The translations under genes were made by a program, and so were the position numbers. A stretch of DNA of 41,095 nucleotides from Planctomycetota bacterium (GTDB lineage: Bacteria; Planctomycetota; Planctomycetia; Isosphaerales; Isosphaeraceae). The notes below the pieces were generated by a model, which searched no databases, was not told the origin of the DNA, and saw nothing but the letters and a program-made list of their open reading frames with translations. The stretch is from positions 1 through 41,095 of the forward strand of contig JAQGHR010000064.1 in NCBI GenBank assembly GCA_028291545.1, read 5' to 3'. Shown here piece after piece: positions 1 to 7,526 of the stretch. Position 1 is the stretch's first letter. The number at the start of each line of letters is the position of its first letter.

Positions 1-71
1 GCGACGGCCGCCTGCGCATCCGGCGGCGCCTTGGCCCAGAGTTCCTCGGGGATGGGCAGTGGGTCGATCAT
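1..71 (-). CDS. N-terminus of probable IS66 transposase (partial, off left edge)
   Basis: An ATG at 71 opens a minus-strand frame whose first 23 residues begin MIDPLPIPEELWAKAPP and continue off the window. The pattern 'IP..LW...P.DAQA' resembles the N-terminus of planctomycete IS66 transposases and parallels the 'VPQYIWDSLTDEARA' start of the full transposase at 29975. The end-like repeat at 115-127 lies about 45 bases upstream, as expected for a single-gene IS66 element. Only 71 bases are visible, so the domain cannot be confirmed here. Confidence 0.45.
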   Translation of the reverse strand, partial: MIDPLPIPEELWAKAPPDAQAAV

Positions 72-114
72 GACGAGGGTATAGTGTCCTCATCGGCAAC
101 TTTCAATCCCAGAC

Positions 115-127
115 TGTGAACGGCTAC
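115..127 (-). repeat. IS66-like terminal inverted repeat
   Basis: The minus strand reads GTAGCCGTTCACA. It pairs with GTAACCGTTCACG at 29920-29932 (11/13 identical). It marks the probable outer boundary of the left-edge element. Confidence 0.45.
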
Positions 128-176
128 CTCGGGAGAGCAATTGCAGTCAACAGTTCATGTGAACAAGTTCTAATGA

Positions 177-1122
177 ATCGATGAATCCGGCCGCGCGACG
201 AGGCACGTCCTGGCGAACGACCGTCGCGTCGCGGTCGAGGAAAACGTTCCCGTTGCTCGCAATCGCGATGCGAAGGCGTGGCAAGCCCTGCGCCACATGC
301 ATCAGGATCATGTCGGCTCCACGGCCCTCGTGACCGATGCGTCCGGCCGCGCCGTCGAGGAATTCGCGTACGAGCCTTACGGTCAGGTTCGCCCCCACTG
401 GAACCGGCCTGAAGTCCCCGCCGCCACGAAGTACCGCTTCTCCCAGAAGGAGCAGGACGCCGAGAGCGGCCTCCACTACTTTGAGGCCCGCTACCTCGCC
501 TCCGCCCTCAGCCGCTTCACCACCTGCGATCCCGAGATCTTCGGCGAGACGCCCGAGTTCCTCGCGGACCCCGAGCGATCCAACCCCTACAGCTACGCCT
601 CGAATAACCCGCTCCGCAACTCCGATCCATACGGGGAAATGCGCCGCCGGTCTTGTCGGGGTTGGGGCCGTCATCGTGACGGCGGTCGCGATCGTGTACG
701 CAATTTATGCATACGAAAAGTATGCGGTCCCCTATCTCGACTACGAGTACGAGAAGTTCAAGGGTGCCTGGCAAGCGAAGGAATTCGCCGAGAAATCCGC
801 GAATATTTCGAAGGCCGCAAGCGAGTCGGAGGTTGGGGACGCGGGCCATAATGGGGTGGCTGGTCCGCCGGAAGTGAGCCGACGTCATGGGCGAGATGGC
901 GAAGCCGCACGAATCACGTACCCTGATGGGAGTGTCAAGGACGTCACCTCGACAAGGGTCAAGGAGTTTGTTCCCAAGACTCACCCAAACGCGCCGAAGG
1001 GCAAGACGATGGAAAAAGTCGAGTTTGAGAATCACTTGCCGGGAGACAAAACCAAGCGAGCTCTGACGGATGGAGATTTCAAAGACGCAGGAATGCAGCC
1101 TCCGCGAGGCGGCAAACCGTGA
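177..1122 (+). pseudogene. RHS-repeat core remnant with frameshifted C-terminal toxin-like tail
   Basis: A frame open from 177 (after a TGA at 174) encodes a typical RHS-associated core: HQDHVGSTALVTD, then YRFSQKEQDAESGLHYFEARY, then NPLRNSDPYG ending near 640. Straight after DPYG the continuation is in another frame (+1). There a hydrophobic stretch (GLVGVGAVIVTAVAIVYAIY) and a charged tail ending PPRGGKP run to the TGA at 1122. RHS proteins are normally more than 1,000 residues, so all N-terminal repeats are missing. The tail (ITYPDGSVKDVTSTRVKEF... HPNAPKGKT) has the position of a polymorphic-toxin C-terminal domain, but I do not recognise the family. An ATG at 297 could give a fragment, but truncation plus frameshift argue for a dead gene, possibly cut by the adjacent IS66-like element. 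Confidence 0.75.
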
Positions 1123-1205
1123 CGGGCCAAGAAAATTTGAATTATGCAAAGCTGTGAATTTTATGCGATCGTTAGTTCACGGCCCAAATCCGGAGAGGCA
1201 CACGA

Positions 1206-1829
1206 ATGAATCCGACACGTTCAGAGACCACGTCGCCACGGAGTCGGCCTCCTGTGCTGGCCACCGCTGCGGGCCTTGCAGCCCTGTTCCTCACGTTGCT
1301 CCACCACGGACCCTCCCGTCTTTCTGCTCAGGCGGCGGTGAGGGATGTCCGAGCGGCGGCGGGGGCCACGCTCGGGCTCTTGCCGTTTCAGGGGCGGCTG
1401 ACAACGGCGGCAGGCGCACCGTTGCCGGAGGGGGAGGCGAAGGCCGTGTTCTCGCTCTACGATTCGCCGACGGGTGGGGCCGCGGCGTGGACCTCGGGCC
1501 CGCTGAAGTTCAAGGTCGCGAGCGGGGGCCTGGTGCATGCCACGCTCGGGGGAGAGGCGAACCCTCTGGAAGCCAAGGTGGACTTCTCGCGGGAGGTCTA
1601 CCTCGGAGTCAAGGTGGACGATCCATCGAACGCGACGCTCGCGGCGGACGAGCCCGAGATGCTGCCGAGAGTCAGGATCTTGCCGGTCCTCTTCGCCAAC
1701 AATGCGGGCCGGCTCGTCAACCATTCCTGGGAAGAGCTGGACTTCCGCTTGAAGCGGCTCGAGCGCAAGACGGCAAGCATCGCCGATCCGGATTCCGAAA
1801 TGATGCCCGCCGGCCTGGGCGAAGACTAG
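1206..1829 (+). CDS. Secreted protein with tail-fibre-like 'LPFQGRLT' domain
   Basis: This 207-residue protein has a long basic N-region and a hydrophobic core (about residues 16-32) ending near SAQA, consistent with an exported protein. The rest begins LPFQGRLTTAAGAPLP and continues with VFSLYDSPTGG and an AAWTSG motif. That pattern recurs at the start of many bacterial surface and tail-fibre-like proteins, where it forms a beta-rich presentation domain. No catalytic motif is visible. The next gene, 126 bases downstream, carries a tail-collar-like C-terminus, so the two may form one surface appendage; that link is inference. The ATG at 1206 is preceded by an AG-rich stretch (GGAGAGG). Confidence 0.7.
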   Translation: MNPTRSETTSPRSRPPVLATAAGLAALFLTLLHHGPSRLSAQAAVRDVRAAAGATLGLLPFQGRLTTAAGAPLPEGEAKAVFSLYDSPTGGAAAWTSGPLKFKVASGGLVHATLGGEANPLEAKVDFSREVYLGVKVDDPSNATLAADEPEMLPRVRILPVLFANNAGRLVNHSWEELDFRLKRLERKTASIADPDSEMMPAGLGED

Positions 1830-1955
1830 CTGGAACAGTACCTGAAGCGGCAAGGTCGGTGATCCCCGCGGTCCCGGACATGCGGCAAGACCGCCACGTT
1901 TTTCTCGCAGTGTTGAGTCTCCCATCCTGATCGGCGCCGAGACGAGGAACATCTC

Positions 1956-2750
1956 ATGGACCATTCTGACAGAATCGATTCCGAGATCCGCGCCCTACGG
2001 AAAAACATCCTCGCACTCCGTCGCATCGTTCGCGGGACGATCGTTTTCGTCGTCCTCGTCGTCCTCGCCGTCCTCGCCGTCCTTGCCGTCCTTGCCGGCG
2101 CCGCCGCGGAAACGCATTACAAGGGCGACGTCTCCGTCGCGGGCGTGCTCAAGTGCCTCGGCCTGGAGGTCAAGGGAAAGGATGTGATGCGGGAACTCGG
2201 GCGGAAGGACGAGCTGCCGGTCGGGACGATCGTCGCATCCGTCTTCCCGTGGGAGGTCTGGCGGACTCAGTTCCCCGGCGAGGCCTCCCGGTGGGTCCCG
2301 GCCGACGGGCGACCCGTGGCGACGGAGAGCGCCTACGCGAAGGCGGCCGTCACAGCCTTCATCGGCAAGGCCCCGGCCCACCCGCTCGCCGTCGGGGGCG
2401 CGGCGGGCGCACCTTCGGTGGTGTCCGTCCCCGACCGCCGCGGCGTCTTCCTCAGGGGGTTGAACCGGAATGATCCCGCCCGCGCCGCAGTTGACCCCGC
2501 GCACGCGGACCCCGAGGGGGATTCGAGATCGTCGGGCACCTGGCAGGCCGACCTGATCGTCTCCCACTCGCACACAACCCCGATCAAGCATCTGGAGGCC
2601 TCAGCCGGCCGGGGCTTCGTGGGTCAGGGCTACTCCTCGAACTCCGGCGGGGATCAAGGCCTGACCGGGTCGTCAAACCCCTCCACGCCCCACGGCAGCG
2701 AGACCCGGCCCCGTAACGTGAGCGTCTATTATTATGTTAAAATCGACTGA
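1956..2750 (+). CDS. Membrane-anchored protein with phage tail-collar-like domain
   Basis: 264 residues. The N-terminus is a short charged helix (residues 1-24), then one transmembrane segment of about 25 residues rich in Val-Leu-Ala, encoded partly by a 9-base tandem repeat. The remainder has tail-collar hallmarks: PVGTIVASVFPWEVW, a WVPADGRPV segment, VPDRRGVFLRGLN, an SHSHTTP histidine cluster, and a C-terminal GSETRPRNVSVYYYVKI. These are typical of phage tail-fibre tips and bacterial collar-domain adhesins. The N-terminal anchor suggests a cell-surface protein rather than a virion part. It lies downstream of another tail-fibre-like secreted protein and converges on fhcD. Confidence 0.75.
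   Translation: MDHSDRIDSEIRALRKNILALRRIVRGTIVFVVLVVLAVLAVLAVLAGAAAETHYKGDVSVAGVLKCLGLEVKGKDVMRELGRKDELPVGTIVASVFPWEVWRTQFPGEASRWVPADGRPVATESAYAKAAVTAFIGKAPAHPLAVGGAAGAPSVVSVPDRRGVFLRGLNRNDPARAAVDPAHADPEGDSRSSGTWQADLIVSHSHTTPIKHLEASAGRGFVGQGYSSNSGGDQGLTGSSNPSTPHGSETRPRNVSVYYYVKID
2061..2096 (+). repeat. 9-bp tandem repeat encoding (VLA)4
   Basis: Four consecutive copies of GTCCT(C/T)GCC sit inside the transmembrane segment of the collar-like protein and encode Val-Leu-Ala four times. Being a multiple of three, copy-number change would alter the length of the membrane helix without breaking the frame. Confidence 0.85.
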
Positions 2751-2863
2751 CATTGCCCGACAGTGGGAAAGCGGGCTCGGCGAAGGCCGCGACGTCTCGT
2801 ATGGAGTCGGCATCGAGAAGTCAGGGATTCTTGAACCGATCGCCGAGATGGATCGGAGGAATC

Positions 2864-3769
2864 TCACCCCACCGGGACGAATTTCGCGACCACATCACGC
2901 AACCGAATGTGGAACGGCCCGAGCTTTCCGCCGTAATTGCCGGCGGTGATCTGGACGATGCCGGACAAACATGAGGAGCGGATGCCGACGGCGGTGGCGA
3001 GCTCGACGGATTCCAGAGTCAGGCCGTCGATGACGATCTCGTAGGCGCAAGCGACGCCGGGGGGGAGGACGGTCTCGACCAACCCTCGGAGCGTGGGGGC
3101 AAAGGCGGTGTTGGTACTGGCGCGGAGTTTCTTGTATTTGGATCCGACCTTGGAGCCGGAGCGGGCGATGCCGCCGGGGAAGGGTAAAATGACGTCGGGG
3201 ACGAGTCGCATGGCGGAGACGGCGGCCTCGGTGGCCTGAAGGGTCAAGGCGCGGTCGGTGCCCAGGAGGATGATATTGCCGCCGGCGACGCCCTTGGTCG
3301 TGCCGAAGGTTTCTTCGCAGGTGAACTCGCCGTCCATCACGGGAACGCGCCAGTACCGCTTGCCGTCCAGGCGTTTGCTCTTCTGCCAGCCGTCGCCGAA
3401 ATAGCGGAGCTTGCCGCCGACGACGATGGATTTTTCGTTGACCGGCAGGCCGTTGTAGCAGGCGGTGGTGGGGCAGGTCATGACGCACTGGCCGACGCGG
3501 TTGGTCAGGGCTTTTTCTAAAGCATCGCGGCTGAAGGCGAACAGTAACACCGAAACGCCGGGTCGGCCGTCGGGGGTTTCGGAGGCGGACAGGACGCGCT
3601 CGACGGAGGCCTCGGCGTCACAGGCGATGACGCTGGTGGCGTACCCGGTCATGGTGCGGCCGGCGATCTCGGCCCAATGTGCGGTATCGGCCGTGACGAT
3701 CGCCCGCGCGGCCGTCATGGGGAAGGCTTCGGCGAAGGTGTCGGCGATCTCAGTGCCGGAGAGGATCAA
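2864..3769 (-). CDS. fhcD: Formylmethanofuran--tetrahydromethanopterin formyltransferase (FhcD/Ftr)
   Basis: Transfers the formyl group from N5-formyl-tetrahydromethanopterin to methanofuran in the Fhc complex, the last step before formate release in bacterial formaldehyde oxidation. The N-terminal signature GTEIADTFAEAFPMTAARA and the later VGGKLRYFGDGWQ and CMTCPTTACYNG-type segments match Ftr/FhcD. I place the start at TTG 3769. It overlaps the fhcA stop (TTGA), giving 301 residues, the usual Ftr length, and the protein begins with the conserved ILSGTEI. An upstream in-frame ATG at 3811 would add 14 residues lying inside fhcA. Translational coupling to fhcA is likely. It is the last gene of the minus-strand operon; no fhcC follows. 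Confidence 0.93.
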   Translation of the reverse strand: MILSGTEIADTFAEAFPMTAARAIVTADTAHWAEIAGRTMTGYATSVIACDAEASVERVLSASETPDGRPGVSVLLFAFSRDALEKALTNRVGQCVMTCPTTACYNGLPVNEKSIVVGGKLRYFGDGWQKSKRLDGKRYWRVPVMDGEFTCEETFGTTKGVAGGNIILLGTDRALTLQATEAAVSAMRLVPDVILPFPGGIARSGSKVGSKYKKLRASTNTAFAPTLRGLVETVLPPGVACAYEIVIDGLTLESVELATAVGIRSSCLSGIVQITAGNYGGKLGPFHIRLRDVVAKFVPVG

Positions 3770-5406
3770 GGGAGGCTCCCGAAATGGGAGGGAGCATCTC
3801 CCTCTTGCCATGCGAAGTTCGCGAATCGAATCGACGCGTTCTCATCGAACCACTCCGCGATATCGGGAACGATGGATTCGTCGTAGGACGGAGAAACGCT
3901 CAACGTCGTCCCATCGGGCGGGGAACGAAGTTCGCCGTCGTCAATCACGACATGGCCAGATTTGATCACGAAGCGGGGCAGGGAAAACATGCGCTGGAAA
4001 TCGTTTGAGGGAGCATAAATCGTCACGTCGCCGTCGGCACCCGGTCCGAGATGGCCCTTGGAGGTCATGCCGAGCATGCGAGCAGGACCGGCGCGGGTGA
4101 TGATCGCGATTTCGGAGAGGGAGTATTCGCGGGAGAGGTCGGCCAGGCCGGATCGGGCGCGGACGCGATCGGGGAGCGCCTTCAGGGCCTCGTCGCGATG
4201 GTTGCGGCTCATGAGGTACGAGATGATCTGGGGATAGGCGAGGAAGGAGCCGCCGTTGGGGTGGTCGGTGCTCATGGCGATGCGCCAGGGATCGTCCACG
4301 CGGAGATACCACTCCAGGCCGATGGCCCACTGGAGGGCGTGGACGAGATTCGTGTTTTCGTAGGTGATCGGCACCACGCCGCAGCCGGTCTCCTGCTCGA
4401 TATCCTGCGAGATCCACTTGCGTCCGGTGACGGAATGGAGGAACTGGCCGACAGCGCCGTCGGCCGTCATGCTGGTGGTGTCACCGAAGACGACCTGGCC
4501 AACGTCCACGGTAAGGTTCCTGTGCGTGTTGATATAATCGGCCAGGATGGGCACTTGCGAGTCGATTTTTCCGGGCTTGTCCAGGCTTCCCCCATAGCTA
4601 TGGAACTGGATGTGAGCGAGGTGGGCGCGGTGGCCGTCGAGCGCGGCGAGCGTCTCCAGGGTGGACGCAAAATTGCCGGGCAGGCCGAGGTTCGGTCCGT
4701 GGACGTGGATGGGGTGGGGGATCGCGAGATCATCGGCGGCCCGGGCCAGCTCGGTGAGGATCTGGCGAGGCGTGACGCCGAAGCCCTCGACCATCTGGTC
4801 GAGCGACGAGACATTGCCATGCCCCTCCTTCCAGCGCTCGACCCCGCCGGGGTTCACGGCCTTCACGCCGTACGCGCCGGTCGCGTTCAGCAGCCATGCG
4901 ACGTACTGGCGCAACCGATCACGATCGCCTTCGCGGATGCGGTCCATCACGTAATGATTATTGCCCATCAAGACGAGAAAGGCCTTGTCGATGGCCGGCG
5001 TGTCCCGAAACTCGTGATGGGCGTGGCGAGCGCCGAAGGGGGCGATGGCGGCATCGACGGCCGTGGTGTAGCCCAGCCCCGCGTACTTGTACCCGGTGGC
5101 GAAGGTGGTGGGGACGCTGCCGGTGGTGCCCGATCGGGAATGCCCGGTCCTGGCGATGTGGCCGGTCTTGTCCTCGGGCCGGAAGGCGCGGGCGGCGTTG
5201 ACTTTTGAGCCGGCGATGTGGCAATGCATGTCCACTCCGCCGGGCATGACGACATACCCCGAGGCGTCGATCGTCCGATCGGCCCTGGCGGCGGGATCGC
5301 TCGGGCCGGCGATCACGCGGCCGTCCTCGATCCAGACGTCTCGCTCGGCGTCGATGGCGTTCGCGGGGTCGATCACGCGACCGCCCTTGATGCGCAGGGT
5401 CGTCAT
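3766..5406 (-). CDS. fhcA: Formyltransferase/hydrolase complex subunit A (FhcA, FwdA-like amidohydrolase)
   Basis: Amidohydrolase subunit that hydrolyses formylmethanofuran to formate and methanofuran in the bacterial C1 pathway. The 546-residue protein has the metal-binding HxH of the family (HCH at 61-63 in GGVDMHCHIAG), GYKYAGLGYTT, the KAVNPGGVERW segment, PIHVHGPNLG, LAHIQFHSYGG and STDHPNGGSF. All are hallmarks of formylmethanofuran dehydrogenase subunit A. The start chosen (ATG 5406) overlaps the fhcB stop as ATGA and begins the conserved TLRIKGGRVIDP. A longer in-frame ATG at 5469 lies inside fhcB and is unlikely. Its stop overlaps the fhcD start as TTGA. Confidence 0.95.
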   Translation of the reverse strand: MTTLRIKGGRVIDPANAIDAERDVWIEDGRVIAGPSDPAARADRTIDASGYVVMPGGVDMHCHIAGSKVNAARAFRPEDKTGHIARTGHSRSGTTGSVPTTFATGYKYAGLGYTTAVDAAIAPFGARHAHHEFRDTPAIDKAFLVLMGNNHYVMDRIREGDRDRLRQYVAWLLNATGAYGVKAVNPGGVERWKEGHGNVSSLDQMVEGFGVTPRQILTELARAADDLAIPHPIHVHGPNLGLPGNFASTLETLAALDGHRAHLAHIQFHSYGGSLDKPGKIDSQVPILADYINTHRNLTVDVGQVVFGDTTSMTADGAVGQFLHSVTGRKWISQDIEQETGCGVVPITYENTNLVHALQWAIGLEWYLRVDDPWRIAMSTDHPNGGSFLAYPQIISYLMSRNHRDEALKALPDRVRARSGLADLSREYSLSEIAIITRAGPARMLGMTSKGHLGPGADGDVTIYAPSNDFQRMFSLPRFVIKSGHVVIDDGELRSPPDGTTLSVSPSYDESIVPDIAEWFDENASIRFANFAWQEGDAPSHFGSLP

Positions 5407-6695
5407 GGCGAGATGGCCCTTGGTTCGCCGGGGATCTCGGTCAGGCGGCGTTCGAGGTCGGTGAGCCATTCGAGGTCGGAGGGCCGCGTGGTGGCGAGCG
5501 CAGGACGCAAAGGTAGGGTCGCGCCGTCGCAGCGCATGATGGTCCCTCCCGAGTGGATTCCCATCGTGGCCGAGCCGAGCGCCACGGTTGCATCTCGCGA
5601 CGTCGCATCGGGTCCGATGACGATGGTCGGGATGCGGCCGAGATGCGCGCGCGCTTCGCCGGAGAGAAACCCCGTTGGATCATCGGCCACGATCAAGACC
5701 GCGTCGGCGCGACCTTGCGACAGCATCGCCTCGGCCGTCGCGTCGTCCGGCAGGAATTGCGGGAATCCGGCCGAAAAATCGACCGCGCGGGGCGAACCCG
5801 CCTGCCATGTGAGCACGGCCTCGGCCCCGCTCGGGTTGCCGGGACCGCCCAGCGTGAGGGCCACGAAGCGGGTGGCGTGGTTGAGGTCGCGAACCAGCTT
5901 CAGCGCGTCTTCCACGACCGCCTCGCCTCCGCGCGATCGGCCCAGATCCGGGCCGAAGAAGAACGCGCCGTAGCGGGCGGTTTTCAGGGTCTCGGCCAGC
6001 TCTCGGACGGGATCTTCGGCCTCGGGCATCTCCACGCCCAGGACCAGCGCCCGTAGCGTGGCGAGCACCTCCCCCTGCTCGTCCGCGACGATTCGCACGA
6101 ACCGATCGGCGACCGCCGAGGTGGCCGTCGGCGCGACATCGACGACCACGACCGTGCGACCCGCCCTGCCCTCCGGCACGAACCGGCCGCGAGGCCCGAC
6201 CGAGTAGCGTTCCAGATGACGTGGATGCGTCGTGATCGGATCAACGCCCCAGAACACGATCACATCGGCACGATTCTTGACCTCGCCCAGCGTGGCCGAG
6301 ACGATCCCCACGCGCTGGATGGCCCGCCATCGCGGCAGGGAGTCGCCCGAATCGCCGGGGTCGATCGCCGCGCCCAGGCGGTCGGCGATCGCCACGGCCC
6401 TGGCCTGGGTTTCGAGGCTGGTTCGCGTCAGTCCCACAATCAGCGGCGATCGGGACTTCGCCAGGATCTCGGCCGCGCGACCGAGCGCCTGTTCGGCCGT
6501 TGCGGGTTGCCCCTCGATCGTCGCGATCGGCCGGTCGCCCGGCCCATGATCGGCCAGGAACCAGGCCGCGCCGATCGGGCAGGCGTGCTCGGCGGCGACG
6601 ATGCGATGGTTGCTCACCGTCAATACGATGTCGTCGCACAGGCATCCGCACGCCGTACAGGTGGCATCGGCGATGGTTCGATCCGCGTCGGGCAT
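5403..6695 (-). CDS. fhcB: Formyltransferase/hydrolase complex subunit B (FhcB, FwdB-like)
   Basis: 430 residues, homologous to formylmethanofuran dehydrogenase subunit B. A cysteine-rich N-terminus (CTACGCLCDDI, Cys 13, 16, 18 and 20, then Cys39 in ACPIG) matches the iron-sulphur site of FwdB. It is followed by the LIVGLTRTSLETQ and VFWGVDPITTHPRHLERYS segments. In bacterial Fhc complexes this subunit is thought to be structural, since methylotroph FhcB lacks dehydrogenase activity; that is family knowledge, not visible here. It is coupled to fhcA by an ATGA overlap and starts 6 bases after the stop of the upstream Uma2-family gene, so all four genes are probably one transcript. Confidence 0.93.
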   Translation of the reverse strand: MPDADRTIADATCTACGCLCDDIVLTVSNHRIVAAEHACPIGAAWFLADHGPGDRPIATIEGQPATAEQALGRAAEILAKSRSPLIVGLTRTSLETQARAVAIADRLGAAIDPGDSGDSLPRWRAIQRVGIVSATLGEVKNRADVIVFWGVDPITTHPRHLERYSVGPRGRFVPEGRAGRTVVVVDVAPTATSAVADRFVRIVADEQGEVLATLRALVLGVEMPEAEDPVRELAETLKTARYGAFFFGPDLGRSRGGEAVVEDALKLVRDLNHATRFVALTLGGPGNPSGAEAVLTWQAGSPRAVDFSAGFPQFLPDDATAEAMLSQGRADAVLIVADDPTGFLSGEARAHLGRIPTIVIGPDATSRDATVALGSATMGIHSGGTIMRCDGATLPLRPALATTRPSDLEWLTDLERRLTEIPGEPRAISP

Positions 6696-6701
6696 GAAGG
6701 G

Positions 6702-7406
6702 TCAGTCCGCGCGGCGCTCGGGGGGATGGTAGAGGGGAACGATCGTTTCGCGAATCCACGCGCGGACGAGCTTACCCCAGCGGGAATGGTCCATACCCCC
6801 GCCTCTTTCGATGAACTGAGCAACCTCGGTCATGGGCAAGAAGGGCAAGCTCCGGCTCGAAGCCCGTTCGGCATAGGTTCCGTCAGGTTGGAGCACCTCG
6901 ACGTGCAGGGTCGAACCGTCGTGCCGCCAGATCTCGGGCACGCCCAGCCCGGCATAGATGTCCATCCGATCCACGGCGCTCCGGGTGATCTCCACCTCGA
7001 TACACAGGTCGGGCGGCGGGTCCACGTTGAGATTGAGGACTTTACCCTTTGCCAGGACGTACCCGGTATTCGCGAGATAGAAGCACTCGTCGGGCTCAAG
7101 ACCGCGCTGGACGAGTTGGTTCTTCCAGGTGGTGGACTTCAGGCCAATACACGGGATCTCCAGCTCTTCCGCCACCGCCTGGACCAAGATCCCCAATAAG
7201 CGGCCGATCTCCTCGTGAGGAATGCCTGGCGACATGAGCTCCATCGTCCCCCGGTTATAAGATACACGGGGCAGACGATCGCCCACGATCTTGAGCATCA
7301 TCTCGTAGCCCTCCCACGAGATGTCGTAGAGAACAAATCGCCGATCACCGGACTGATCCAACGGGCTCGATTCAACGGCCTGCGGTTCCTCGACGACGGT
7401 CGCCAT
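6702..7406 (-). CDS. Uma2-family (DUF820) restriction-endonuclease-like protein
   Basis: 234 residues with the Uma2 layout: SYNRGTMELMSPGIPHEEIGR, LEPDECFYL, PPPDLCIEVEIT and YAGLGVPEIWRHDG, a PD-(D/E)XK nuclease-like fold. The acidic pair is present (Asp133 and Glu137). The position usually held by the catalytic lysine before 'YAxLGVPEIW' reads Arg147 (DRMDIY), so nuclease activity is doubtful. A strong ribosome site (GGAGG) precedes the ATG. The gene ends 6 bases before fhcB, so it probably heads the fhcBAD transcript. Uma2 genes are greatly expanded in planctomycetes and cyanobacteria and their role is unknown; the C1 association may be accidental. Confidence 0.88.
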   Translation of the reverse strand: MATVVEEPQAVESSPLDQSGDRRFVLYDISWEGYEMMLKIVGDRLPRVSYNRGTMELMSPGIPHEEIGRLLGILVQAVAEELEIPCIGLKSTTWKNQLVQRGLEPDECFYLANTGYVLAKGKVLNLNVDPPPDLCIEVEITRSAVDRMDIYAGLGVPEIWRHDGSTLHVEVLQPDGTYAERASSRSLPFLPMTEVAQFIERGGGMDHSRWGKLVRAWIRETIVPLYHPPERRAD

Positions 7407-7526
7407 GATGGATCCTCCGCTGCGATCTCAACCTGCTCCGTATCGTACCAGGCCAGCACCCCCGGGACCATCGCGGTCCGTCGGGGACTCCCTCAAAAAG
7501 GTGCGATCGGATAGACTGGAGCGATC

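Larger units (their letters stand above)
1..127 (-). mobile_element. End of an IS66-type insertion sequence (partial)
   Basis: The outer end reads, on the minus strand, GTAGCCGTTCACA (127 down to 115). This matches 11 of 13 bases of the end-like sequence GTAACCGTTCACG at 29920, just upstream of a recognisable IS66 transposase. Canonical IS66 ends begin GTAAGC, so both look like divergent IS66 terminal repeats. The element continues off the left edge. It abuts the RHS remnant that follows, so it may have disrupted that gene. The family call is inference from the terminus and the start of the encoded protein. Confidence 0.55.
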
